From Symbiodinium natans (lineage: Eukaryota; Sar; Dinophyceae; Suessiales; Symbiodiniaceae), in the NCBI GenBank assembly GCA_905221605.1, contig CAJNDS010002375.1, forward strand, positions 419,021 to 436,520: a stretch of 17,500 bases of DNA, given 5' to 3'. The notes under the pieces were generated by a model. It made no database searches. It was not told the DNA's origin and saw nothing but the letters and a program-made list of their open reading frames with translations. Both the position numbers and the translations under genes were made by a program. Position 1 is the stretch's first letter; every line of letters starts with the position of its first letter. Positions 1-7,376 of this stretch are shown in pieces.

Positions 1-1
1 C

Positions 2-424
2 CACATCGATCCAAAACAGATGTGAACAAGCTGGTCAGTATCGCACGCAGGGCCTTCCTAAAGGATTTGTGCACACTCTCACAGTGAAACGGCTTGGGAG
101 TGTGGATTGTTGTCACGTATCAAGGTTCTCATAACAGAGGACTAACCAAAACCACTCTCCAAAGTTCCCACACTCCCATGTCTATGTACATCAGTTTTGG
201 CTGGAATCGCATACAGGGCTCGCTGAAGACAGCTTTGACAGCACAAGTTTCAGGTATAGCGCAAAAGCAAAGGTGTTTCAGAGAGCCCAACCCAAAGGCT
301 GTATGGACAAGTCCTGCGAGATACTCCCGCCTGCACCTCAGCAATCCCCAAACCACATTGATCCAAACAATGTGACCAGCCAGTACCCAAGCAGACCACA
401 AACCACATACATCCAAACAATGTG
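2..424. repeat. Three-copy hairpin repeat with compensatory arm changes
   Basis: Three related units of about 21-23 bp lie at 2-24, 354-374 and 404-424. Each is an inverted repeat around a loop containing ATCCAAA. Arms are CACATC/GATGTG in unit 1, CACATTG/CAATGTG in unit 2 and CACAT/ATGTG in unit 3. Units 1 and 2 differ in arm sequence yet both still pair, which is what selection for the fold or palindrome-aware duplication would give. Units 2 and 3 are 50 bp apart. I assign no function. Confidence 0.55.
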
Positions 425-1180
425 AAAAAGGGCATCACGGCGTTCCGTATCTCGCTATGCACTGTTTCGCATGTAAGTTGCAGCCCTTACTTCGGATTTG
501 GACTTGAAATGTGGGGCGTCGGTCTTGGTCAAAAGCGGGGGTTATATGCATCACAAAGCAAATCTAGAGCTCAGGAACAAAGGTATCAGGCACAGACCTC
601 GCCACACATCTTGCACACGGATTCATCATGCAGAGCCAACAAGAAAACGTACGCATGCAGGTTCTCAACAGAAAATGTACGCACGCAGGTCCACGACAGA
701 GGTTGAGGTACTTGCACACGCACTCCAGGGTTCTCATACCCTAAAAGATCCCAAGACGTGCATGCATTTGAATTGGTGGAGTACTAGACCATACTGCTCA
801 TGTGTCCAAATTCTGAATTCGGGAATTAGCGTGCTACAAATTCGTCATTCTCTAATTACGTCAAATTCTCTAATTACGCGCATCACTCTCAGCTCCTCCC
901 CTTCGAGTTCACGTGCTAGCCATGCCAGTCAGCGTCAGCGACTCCCGGGTCATTCTCTCACGGATTCAGAATGAATTCATCGAAGAGTGAATTCGCTGAA
1001 TTCCAGACTTGTCTGTAGGATTCGGCGCGTCTCAGCACGCAGTAGGTCCAAAAATGTGCTGTCTCTCCCTCGACAAAGTGAATTCGCCAAATTCCAGACT
1101 TGTCTTGCATGCAGTAGGTCCAAACGTGCTGTCACCATCCAGAAGGTGTCCCACTCAGAAAGCGAACTCTCAGAATGCAC
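425..1180. repeat. Gene-poor stretch of small degenerate direct repeats
   Basis: No gene is supported here. Visible structure: a 28-bp tandem pair at 643-670 and 671-698 (23/28 identical); a 14-bp word, ATTCTCTAATTACG, at 847-860 and 865-878; and a longer diverged pair, 986-1063 against 1077-1134, sharing a block with GAATTCGC...ATTCCAGACTTGTCT and then a block with GCAGTAGGTCCAAA...GTGCTGTC. The first copy of that pair has about 20 extra bases between the two blocks. The ORFs crossing this area overlap on both strands and follow the repeats, so I read them as chance. Confidence 0.5.
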
Positions 1181-1257
1181 AAGGTGACAGCATCCTCATT
1201 GCGCAGATACATGCACCAGTGCCCAGCACCATTGCTTTCTGTCTGTCCAGCTTTACG

Positions 1258-1385
1258 TGGTTCACCCACCGGGATCCCGAGAAATGGTTCTGCCTCTGCT
1301 ATGAAGCCACGCAGCCTCTTCACTGGTGTAATGGGTATTTCCAGTTTCCTGTGGCTTACCCACAGGGATTCCGACAAATTACTCT
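1258..1385. repeat. Diverged direct repeat 3' of the main ORF pair
   Basis: Two related stretches of about 35 bp occur near 1258-1292 and 1350-1384, with the shared core TGG(T/C)T(C/T)ACCCAC(C/A)GGGAT(C/T)CCGA. They lie just downstream, in the minus-strand sense, of the 1416-1961 ORF and may be in its 3' flank or UTR. In one minus frame both read as a short G-I-P-V-G-[KE]-P peptide, but stops interrupt that frame, so coding is not supported. Confidence 0.4.
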
Positions 1386-1415
1386 TCTTCTGACATAGAG
1401 CCCTCCTCATCGCCA

Positions 1416-1961
1416 TTATCGTTGTAGCATTGGCCTCCAAAGGCCCGGGCCACACAGAGATGCTGGGAGAGGCTCATCCCCGATCAATTTGATCATCCTC
1501 GCCAAGGACAGTGCGTGTTCTTTCACAAGTACCCATGGATATTCCTGTCCAAGGTCATTCAGGTACTGTCGTTCTCTCTCTTGGCCGAGTGTACCCTTGA
1601 GCAACAACAGGAAGAAAGCCTTGAGTGGTTTGTGCGGAAGTTGCGCTGAGTCAAGCCACAAACCCCAGATGTATTCTAGCTGCTTGAAGATCAAATCATC
1701 CAGGCTTTCACAATCAACAGAACCATGATGCAGACTGGTGAAATCTAGCAGCTGATCGGAGACAGCAAACATAGTCTGCCATCGCAACTTGCGGCTTTCA
1801 AAGCGGTGACCCGCAACAGCTTGATCCAGTTTCTCGACAAAGCGGTGGAGACCTTTGTACCCCCTTGAATCAAGCAGAGAGCCGAATTCGGATTTCAATG
1901 CTGCTAGCTCCTTGTCCTTGACCCCGAGTTTCGTCAGTTGTTCGTGGACGAGTCCAATCAA
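1416..1961 (-). CDS. Hypothetical protein, probable C-terminal part of a gene split by a frame change
   Basis: This 181-codon ORF abuts the 392-codon ORF upstream. Its nominal start at 1961 is TTG, not ATG, and its frame is open upstream to a stop at 2004-2006. This supports continuation from the upstream ORF through a net -1 frame change between about 1958 and 2004, rather than an independent gene. The product is soluble-looking, with alternating charged and hydrophobic segments (for example KSEFGSLLDSRGYKGL and SLDDLIFKQLEYIWGL) and a leucine-rich stretch FFLLLLKGTLG about two-thirds along, too short and isolated for a clear membrane segment. I recognise no family. The shift may be a real lesion, an assembly indel, programmed frameshifting or a small unrecognised intron. 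Coding is likely because the frame is long, lies on the same strand and is composition-matched to its neighbour. Confidence 0.6.
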   Translation of the reverse strand: MIGLVHEQLTKLGVKDKELAALKSEFGSLLDSRGYKGLHRFVEKLDQAVAGHRFESRKLRWQTMFAVSDQLLDFTSLHHGSVDCESLDDLIFKQLEYIWGLWLDSAQLPHKPLKAFFLLLLKGTLGQERERQYLNDLGQEYPWVLVKEHALSLARMIKLIGDEPLPASLCGPGLWRPMLQR

Positions 1962-3136
1962 TCCAGCTCTGGTCGCGCCACATACATGACCTGAGATTCT
2001 TGGTCAATGCAGACCTGCAGGAAAGGATTGTTCTCAATCTCTCGGGGATCCAAGAAGAGAAGCACCAGTTCAAGACCATAGGGCCCGAAGAAGTTCCGTC
2101 TTCCATCGACGAGCTGAAACTCGGGCCGAAACAAGACATGGCCATACTCCAATGCAGTACAACGTTCTCTTCCAGAAACTTCTGTGCGATAGTGTGAACG
2201 AGCAGGGACTTTCTCCAGTAGCTGACGCCAATAGGGTATGCTCGTCACTCGATCCTGTTGAATCAATTGGGGCCAGGCAGCTTGCAGCTGCCCCATGGGC
2301 AGGCCCGCTTGAATCAGGTCACGTGCTATACTTCGGAAGAGACGATCAAGAGAGTCATCCATATGGTGTTCAGCGCATCCATCGATGTACATCACTCCAC
2401 GTCTGAAACAACTACCTCGCTCATCCGAAGGGTCATACTCAATTTGGCTGTGATTGTCTGACGCTAGCTTTGACCATACAATCGCACGCTCTTCGTCAAA
2501 TCCTGCATTGTCTAGGCCAAGATCATGTCTTGTATGAGGACCACAAACATGATGACCGATGCAGGCTGTGTGCTGCTGGTTTGCGTGGCATTTCCAGATT
2601 CGATTCTGCATCCCATGGTCCTTCATATAGGTGCGTTTGACTTCAACTGTTCCACCAACACGAGCTAGTTCTGCTCGAAGATCTCGCGCACCACCACGTG
2701 CCAAGAAGTCCAGGATGGAAATGTTCTCTCCATCAATTTCAAGCTCCAACTTGCACCAGGATTTCATTTCCTCATGAGACCCTTCTAGCGGCTTCTCCAC
2801 CCCCAAAGGAAACGGACAGTCTGGGCCTTGTTCCCTGAAGTCACGCAGTTCTTCCATTTCTGCGCAGAATTCGTGTGATGGGAACAGGCCTCTAGTGTCC
2901 ATCCCGGTTGCCGCTATAGCCACAAGCCATCTGGCTAGAGGACTTGCCTGTGGCAAGGCTGGAGCTGTGTCTATCCCTCTCTGCAGGATTTGCCTCTGAA
3001 TTTCATCCCAATCGAGCTCCCTGTGGGTGCTCTCAGTGGTATCAGAGTCTTCTTGCAGGCTCTCCTCCTTCGAGAGATCGTCTTCGGACTGTACGCCTTC
3101 ATCTTCACTTCGGTGACCCGGCTTCGTGCCTTCCAT
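1958..3136 (-). CDS. Hypothetical protein with acidic N-terminus and Cys/His cluster; broken or two-part gene
   Basis: This 392-codon ORF is the longest here. It starts at an ATG in good context (A at -3, G at +4). Residues about 8-40 are acidic and serine-rich, likely disordered. Residues 41-180 are mixed alpha/beta in character. Residues 183-204 hold a dense Cys/His cluster: C183, H184, H189, C192, H195, H196, C198, H201 and H204, with G-C-A-E-H-H at 253-258. Such clustering can bind a metal, but spacing matches no zinc-finger class I know. The C-terminal half has aromatic motifs such as GPYGLELVLLFLDPRE. It stops at 1958-1960, just where the frame of the 181-codon ORF takes over, so the full product may be about 570 residues. 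No intron is evident in 1.7 kb, unlike the exon-sized genes elsewhere here. Upstream are 44 nt of 5' leader, a spliced-leader-like scrap and telomeric DNA. Function unknown. Confidence 0.7.
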   Translation of the reverse strand: MEGTKPGHRSEDEGVQSEDDLSKEESLQEDSDTTESTHRELDWDEIQRQILQRGIDTAPALPQASPLARWLVAIAATGMDTRGLFPSHEFCAEMEELRDFREQGPDCPFPLGVEKPLEGSHEEMKSWCKLELEIDGENISILDFLARGGARDLRAELARVGGTVEVKRTYMKDHGMQNRIWKCHANQQHTACIGHHVCGPHTRHDLGLDNAGFDEERAIVWSKLASDNHSQIEYDPSDERGSCFRRGVMYIDGCAEHHMDDSLDRLFRSIARDLIQAGLPMGQLQAAWPQLIQQDRVTSIPYWRQLLEKVPARSHYRTEVSGRERCTALEYGHVLFRPEFQLVDGRRNFFGPYGLELVLLFLDPREIENNPFLQVCIDQESQVMYVARPELD

Positions 3137-3192
3137 TGTTCTTCAATTTTCCGCCTGCGGACACAACAGTGAGATAAAAGCTTGAGCCATTT
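3137..3192 (-). promoter_or_regulatory. 5' leader with spliced-leader-like remnant and AG acceptor candidate
   Basis: Read on the minus strand, TGGCTCAAG at 3182-3190 matches the last nine bases of the dinoflagellate spliced leader, which ends ...CCATTTTGGCTCAAG; bases further 5' do not match well. It is followed by a 45-nt leader up to the ATG. A pyrimidine-leaning run ending CCGCAG about 25 nt before the ATG also resembles a trans-splice acceptor. Known biology: mRNAs carrying the leader can be retroposed, leaving leader scraps in the genome. A 9-nt match can arise by chance. Confidence 0.4.
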
Positions 3193-3193
3193 G

Positions 3194-3430
3194 GTTTAGG
3201 GTTTAGGGTTTAGGGTTTAGGGTTTAGGGTTTAGGGTTTAGGGTTTAGGGTTTAGGGTTTAGGGTTTAGGGTTTAGGGTTTAGGGTTTAGGGCCGTTTAG
3301 GTTTAGGGTTTAGGGCCGTTTAGGTTTTGGGTTTAGGGCCGTTTAGGTTTTAGGGTTTAGGGTTTAGGGTTTAGGGTTTAGGGTTTAGGGTTTGGGGTTT
3401 AGGGTTTAGGGTTTAGGGTTTAGGGTTTGG
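3194..3430 (+). repeat. Interstitial telomeric repeat array (TTTAGGG)n with higher-order block
   Basis: About 237 bp of TTTAGGG, G-rich on the plus strand and pointing right. Near-perfect units occupy about 3194-3285 and 3353-3427. Between them lie three variant units of 23-24 bp, each TTTAGGGCCGTTTAGG plus a T-rich spacer, which look like unequal amplification of one mutated unit. TTTAGGG is the telomere unit reported for dinoflagellates, chromerids and most plants. About 14 kb of other sequence follows, so this is internal, or a join of two chromosome ends or contigs. Confidence 0.9.
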
Positions 3431-4558
3431 AGCCACCCAGTGACGTTCGGCCAAGGACTGCCGAAGCATCTCGCACCGGTCCTGCGCACACTTTGGCCAT
3501 GCACGCACCATTCTGCGCCCGATTCAATGTTCAGCTAGGGGACTCCTGAGTCTGCAGGCCGCACAAAATTGCCCGCGATCCCTCTTTTCCCTCGTGTAGC
3601 GGTTTGCAAGAGCCTCACATCTTGCATCTAAACCTCACGGGCATCCTGCCACTCGCTGGCGCGCCGGCGTTCGGCCTGTAGGTCCTGCAGGGGACTCGGA
3701 GCTTTTCTGGCGGATGTGTGCAGGCCACCTGTTGGTACAGTCTTCGAGGCTAAGTTGCCGAAAGCTTGATCCTTGCATGATTCAGGGTGTTCGAACGACT
3801 TTTTCTGGCCACAGGGCGGTTGGCACTACAAGGCCAGCCTTCACTAAAAGACTAACCACTGCAAGCATCCAGGGCACAACGCTGGATGCAAGCAAGAAGT
3901 GCTGAATTTGCTATTGACGCGACCCATATCGGCACCACACACTTGCAACCACTACTTTTCAAAGGACCCTAGCAGACCCCACCTCGCTGACGTCTGAGCG
4001 GATGCTCGTTTCAAGGGACTCCTGGCAACCCAAGCAGAAGCAGACGGGAGGTGGATCCCGGCATGATTTCCAACACAGACTCCAAGGCATACGTGTGGTA
4101 AGAGTCTGGTTCTGTTTTGACAGTGCCCCCGCACTTGCCGGAGATACTGGGGTTGGGGGGGGGGGGGGGGCACAATCTACACAACCCCTTCGCCCATCAG
4201 CCCACGCGACTGCCAAGCACACGCATCAAGCGGCGAGCGACTCGGATTCTGCAAGTGATATGTCTGCACGCAGAAGGCTTTGGCTGCGCTTCGAAGGCAT
4301 CAGGACCAGAACGTTACAGATTCTATGTTCCGTGTCGTCCACATCGACTGTGGAGCTACTAAATCACCTCTAGACTGGCCAGGTCTGCCATCCCATGGTA
4401 GCATGGGTCAGGAGGACTGTTTCGTGCAACGCACTCAGATGTGTAATTCACTGGCAGGATCTGGCAGGGGGATGGGATGATGCATACGCCACAATGCGAT
4501 GAGACCCTTAACCCACAAGAACAGAACGGCCCTTGAACAGTTCTGAAAGCACGAGCTC
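3431..4558. other. Gene-less stretch with a G16 tract
   Basis: I see no supported gene. ORFs here overlap on opposite strands, and several read through the 16-G run at 4155-4170. No repeat shared with the rest of the window was recognised. Confidence 0.4.
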
Positions 4559-4771
4559 TCAAACCTTTACGCATCCGCCCTGACTTGTTGACCCCGAGTC
4601 CTGGAGCTGCCGATTGGAGTTCTCGAGCTGCTTGGTAAGCTGATTCACCTGCAACAGCAGTGCTTTAAGGTGCTTAAGGCTTGAGACCCGCGTGTGGAGA
4701 CCGACAGCCCTTGGACAAACAACATGAGAACCATGCAGCGAAGCCTTGCCCTCGAGCTCGGCGAGCTTGCC
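4559..4771 (-). CDS. Coiled-coil exon(s), 3' end of a multi-exon minus-strand gene
   Basis: One minus-strand frame is open for 70 codons (4562-4771) between a TGA at 4772-4774 and a TGA at 4559-4561. It begins GKLAELEGKASL and later reads SLKHLKALLLQVNQLTKQ and then LENSNRQLQDSG, with hydrophobic residues spaced three and four apart and many K, E, Q and N: a classic heptad pattern. The middle (about residues 12-27) lacks the pattern and may be a short intron; CTGTTGCAG before VNQL looks like an acceptor. There is no ATG, so this is an internal or terminal exon. Parallel coiled-coil exons on the same strand upstream support a single gene. The final stop may be the true terminus. Function unknown; long coiled coils are common in cytoskeletal and scaffolding proteins. 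Confidence 0.42.
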   Translation of the reverse strand, partial: GKLAELEGKASLHGSHVVCPRAVGLHTRVSSLKHLKALLLQVNQLTKQLENSNRQLQDSGSTSQGGCVKV

Positions 4772-4924
4772 TCAGGGGATCCACAGCCAGTGTTCCGCGC
4801 TCCCACATGCTGAGCCACAGCACGTGCGTCCCAGAAGTCACATCCCAAGAATATCCCCAACCATTCCCGCTTCCATGCCCAGTACAACCGCTTGCAACCC
4901 AGTGGCTGGAACGCACACTCACTT

Positions 4925-4972
4925 CCGAGCCGTCGTTCTTGGACTGATCCAGGGACAGCTTTTAGGAGTCTC
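4925..4972 (-). CDS. Candidate small coiled-coil exon
   Basis: A minus-strand stretch reads KLSLDQSKNDGSE and is followed at once by GTGAGT, a canonical donor. It lies between two clearer coiled-coil exons of the same strand. It is short, and the acceptor is not obvious, so it is only a candidate. Confidence 0.22.
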
Positions 4973-5033
4973 GAGGCTACGAACAAGGATGCAAAGGGTT
5001 CGGAGCTCGAGCGACACAACCGACCACCATTTC

Positions 5034-5202
5034 CTTACTGTTGGTTAGCAGGGACTGGGGGAATGAGGTACCCTGTATAATCCCTTCAAGTGTATATATA
5101 TATATAATACTCTTATATTATATTATATTATGTTATGTTATACTATATTATATGTATATACAGGGTACCTCATTCCCCCATTCCCTACCAACCAACAGTA
5201 AG
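5034..5202. mobile_element. MITE-like element, 46-bp terminal inverted repeats, TTTC target duplication
   Basis: Arms at 5034-5079 and 5157-5202 are inverted repeats with 43 of 46 positions matching; both begin CTTACTGTTGGTT from the outside. The 169-bp element has a TA-rich centre of about 77 bp and no coding capacity. TTTC flanks both ends (5030-5033 and 5203-5206), fitting a 4-bp target-site duplication. A related element is at 16666-16758. It sits immediately downstream of the coiled-coil exon at 5203-5322, so it probably lies in an intron or interrupts the exon. Confidence 0.82.
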
Positions 5203-5322
5203 TTTCCCAGCGGTTTCGGCCTTCCGCGACTCGGAGGCTTTGTTCTCCAGCGCCATGAGCTTGGTCTCGAGCTGCTTGACCCGGGTGCTCTTGGACAGAA
5301 CTTCCTGGGCTTCAGAGCACAT
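5185..5322 (-). CDS. Coiled-coil exon running into the MITE
   Basis: A 45-residue minus-strand frame from ATG at 5322 to TAG at 5185-5187. Residues 1-38 form a strong heptad pattern (EAQEVLSKSTRVKQLE, then TKLMALENKASESRK). Only the last few residues (about 39-45) come from the right arm of the 5034-5202 MITE, which supplies the stop. The simplest reading is an internal exon whose donor lies at or near the MITE edge, or an exon truncated by insertion. It is in the same orientation and of the same type as the exons at 4562-4771, 5431-5559 and 5623-5877. Confidence 0.45.
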   Translation of the reverse strand: MCSEAQEVLSKSTRVKQLETKLMALENKASESRKAETAGKLTVGW

Positions 5323-5430
5323 GCAAAGGACTTTTGGGGGGCGACGAAGCAGCTCCTACAAGTAATTCTCATAAGCAATTCAAGTAGCCAGCACCCTAAG
5401 CCCTAAGCCTCACCCCCAAGCCCTGTCTCA

Positions 5431-5559
5431 GGAACCTGCCGACCTGAAAAACCGCCGAGCTGCCGCTCGCGATGCCTTAAGCTGCGAGAGCGTCAGTTCG
5501 ATCTCCTTCTGGGCAGCAGCTCCTGTGAGGCGGCGTTCCCTGTTCAACGTTCGACCCGC
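5431..5559 (-). CDS. Candidate coiled-coil exon, basic/alanine-rich
   Basis: Open for 43 codons between TAG (5560-5562) and TGA (5428-5430). The central part reads AAAQKEIELTLSQLKASR and then AAARRFF, an amphipathic helix with heptad spacing and much Ala, Lys and Arg. No ATG, so an internal exon is the natural reading. It lies between the exons at 5185-5322 and 5623-5877. Confidence 0.38.
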
Positions 5560-5622
5560 CTAAGCCTCACAAGTCCCCGCACCCTAAGTTGTGCGCAACT
5601 TTTTCTCCCCCCCTTTTATCTA

Positions 5623-5877
5623 CCCTTGTGGGGGGTGAGCGCCTGAGGCCTGGAATCGCGAAGCACGGCTCTCGGCAGTCTTCAGCTCACCCTGAGAGAC
5701 AGCAGAGGAGGACCATTCGGACCCTTCGGCAGGAACACGCGGGAGGCACTCCTCCAGCTACTGAGAGTTCCTTGAGCCTGGCCCGCTCTCGCAGTCCGGA
5801 GCAGACCCTCCTGCCTCGAGGGTACGGATCCGCTTGGACTGCGAGGCCACCTCCGACCTCAGCGGATGTCGGATGAC
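5623..5877 (-). CDS. Coiled-coil exon pair in one frame around a TAG
   Basis: A single minus-strand frame runs from about 5877 to a TAG at 5620-5622, interrupted once by TAG at 5758-5760. Upstream of it the peptide includes LRSEVASQSKRIRTLE; downstream it starts LEECLPRVPAEG and includes SQGELKTAESRASRFQ. The break sits in CTCTCAGTAG followed by CTGGAGGAG, which looks like an intron 3' end, so the TAG may be intronic rather than a mutation. Both halves have heptad-like spacing. This fits a multi-exon coiled-coil gene; a decayed pseudogene is the alternative. Confidence 0.38.
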
Positions 5878-5927
5878 GCCCACTTGGGGCGGGTGGCGAT
5901 GTCTCATACTTATGATTCAAGGGACCA

Positions 5928-6060
5928 AAGGAGGGACCCTTATAAGGTACCTTAAGGGTTCTTTCGGGATATGCAGGGGCTACTTCGGTATATAGGGATA
6001 AGGTATATAAAGGGTTATATAGGGGACTAAGATTAAGGGTCTCTTCTAGGGTCCCTCCTT
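5928..6060. mobile_element. Second hairpin MITE-like element
   Basis: A perfect 13-bp inverted repeat (AAGGAGGGACCCT and its complement) marks 5928-5940 and 6048-6060. The inside is made of repeated AT-plus-GGG words such as GGTATATA, TATAGGG and TTAAGGG in a rough 15-20 bp rhythm. There is no coding capacity. No clear target duplication was found. Arms do not match the 5034-5202 family, though both contain a GGTACC core near the arm. Confidence 0.5.
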
Positions 6061-6243
6061 ATACCCCTATCATGATATGTGACGGTACATCTAATATTGC
6101 CTATACACTGCAATCACACGGTGCCTCGTCTTGGGTCCAGGGTGTTAGTGAACCCTATAGCCTCTACAGCCTTACCTCCCAACAACGCCGCCTGAGATCG
6201 CCCGCGAAAATTCAGACATTGCCCTCCCGCCCCCTTTTCAAGC

Positions 6244-6361
6244 TTAACCGCTGCGAAGTGCACCGAAAATGTCAGCGAACCACTGGGCCTCGCGCTCCAG
6301 GGCTCGCAACCTCTCTTTCGACTCGCTTGAGGCACTCGAGCCTCCACTGCCTATCAGCGCG
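6244..6361 (-). CDS. Coiled-coil exon, copy 1 of a duplicated module
   Basis: An open minus-strand frame ends at TAA 6244-6246. Its peptide includes GGSSASSESKERLRALE and then REAQWFADIFGALRSG. The first half is serine-rich followed by a helical, charged segment. A diverged copy of the first half exists at 7640-7702 in the same orientation (GSNASSASKDRMALE), supporting coding origin. The upstream edge runs into the G11 tract at 6361-6371. Probably a 5'-ward exon of the coiled-coil gene at 4559-5877. Confidence 0.4.
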
Positions 6362-6435
6362 GGGGGGGGGGAAGGGGGAGGGGGCGCTGATGCTGTTGGG
6401 TTAACTTCAGGGCTCATGGTAGAGCACTACCCATT

Positions 6436-6480
6436 GGGAGCGCGGCCCGAGGTCATGGTGCCAATAGTCCGATGCAACCT
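6436..6480 (-). CDS. Conserved exon fragment, RLHRTIGTMTSGRAP, copy 1
   Basis: Fifteen minus-strand codons match 7823-7867 at 40 of 45 bases. Three of the five differences are at third positions and only one residue changes (Thr to Asn). The frame closes shortly after (N-G-stop). It lies about 75 bp upstream, in the minus sense, of the coiled-coil module at 6244-6361, the same order as in the second copy. The peptide is unknown to me. Confidence 0.45.
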
Positions 6481-6490
6481 GCCCAGCATG

Positions 6491-7265
6491 CCGGGCTTCC
6501 TACTTGCGTCAGATGGTGTAGGGTGTGCTTACCTCCGGAGCGGAGGGTGACCCTTCAAAAACAGAACTACCTTCAGAAAAAGGCAAGCAAACGCAACAGA
6601 TTTCGAAAAATAGAACCCGGGAAACGTGCTCCATCCAAAGCATCTCCTGGCTACCTTCTGCTTCTTCTGTATTCTCCCATATTCAAATTTGTGTCCTTTC
6701 TGTTACTCTTTCATTTTACAGGTCAACTGATAAAGTCCTCCATATTTTTATAGCGAATCTTAGGACCTTCCACATGTTTGCATTGGCTGAACATATCTCC
6801 TCTACAAGTTTTGCTCCACATATGCATTTCAAATAGAATGTCAGGGAAAGCCTCTGTACTTCCAATCTGTTATGTTATATTTCAATACGGCAGACAAGCT
6901 TGATTTCTTCTATGTCTTCCTTTTTAGCCATGCTTCAATAAAAAAAACCTGCGTTTTTCTCATTTACTCGGAGAGCCTTGGTTTCCTCTATATGTTGGAA
7001 GCCCATTTCCAAACCCTGGGCGATGGCAGTTTTCTGCTTGCCACGGTTTCCTGCCGTGCTGGGCAGGGCACGTGGAATGTGGCTTCAAAATACCCGCGGT
7101 CAGGGTGGCCATTCGTGCATAATGTCATTTTGTCTGTTCGTATTCGTATACAGGAGTGAAAGGACCTGAAACATACGTCTCCCCCCCCCCCCTTCCCCGC
7201 CCCCCCACACGCCTTCTGCCAATGTGACAGATCTGTGCAAAAGATAATCACTGGACGATGACGGT
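6491..7265. other. T-rich gene-less stretch with C-rich tract
   Basis: No supported gene. From about 6640 to 6970 the plus strand is rich in T and TTC/TTT runs, unlike its surroundings. A C12 run (7181-7192) followed by two further C runs lies at 7181-7206. ORFs here are short and overlap on both strands. Confidence 0.4.
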
Positions 7266-7303
7266 TGTTGTTTTGCTTCCGTGGACTTTACTAGGACTTC
7301 TCG

Positions 7304-7376
7304 CAACAGCCCCAAAGCGAGGAACCCAGAAGCCAAAAAGCCGGAGGTTTTTGCCACCTGCTCTCCGGCTTTGGGG
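7304..7376. repeat. Inverted repeat with perfect 10-bp stem
   Basis: AAAGCCGGAG at 7337-7346 and its exact complement at 7363-7372 enclose a 16-nt loop. Outside, GCCCCAAAGC near 7308 and GCTTTGGGG at 7368-7376 give an alternative pairing. GGTTTGGGGTTTAGG, a telomere-like seed, lies nearby at about 7403. It could be a small foldback element or a hairpin in a transcript; no function is assigned. Confidence 0.4.

Noticed and set aside
643-698. Short direct repeats as a CRISPR array
   Set aside because: Only two tandem units with no spacer between them, and other evidence points to a eukaryotic genome.
1132-1455. 107-codon minus ORF just downstream of the main gene
   Set aside because: A different frame from the gene; it follows a degenerate DNA repeat and has no supporting homology.
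4002-4373. 123-codon plus ORF with a polyglycine run
   Set aside because: It crosses the G16 homopolymer, opposite-strand ORFs are equally long, and there is no repeat or motif support.
4925-5019. Minus ORF 4645-5019 as an independent 124-residue protein
   Set aside because: It reads a different frame from the heptad peptides, and its later part crosses proposed introns.
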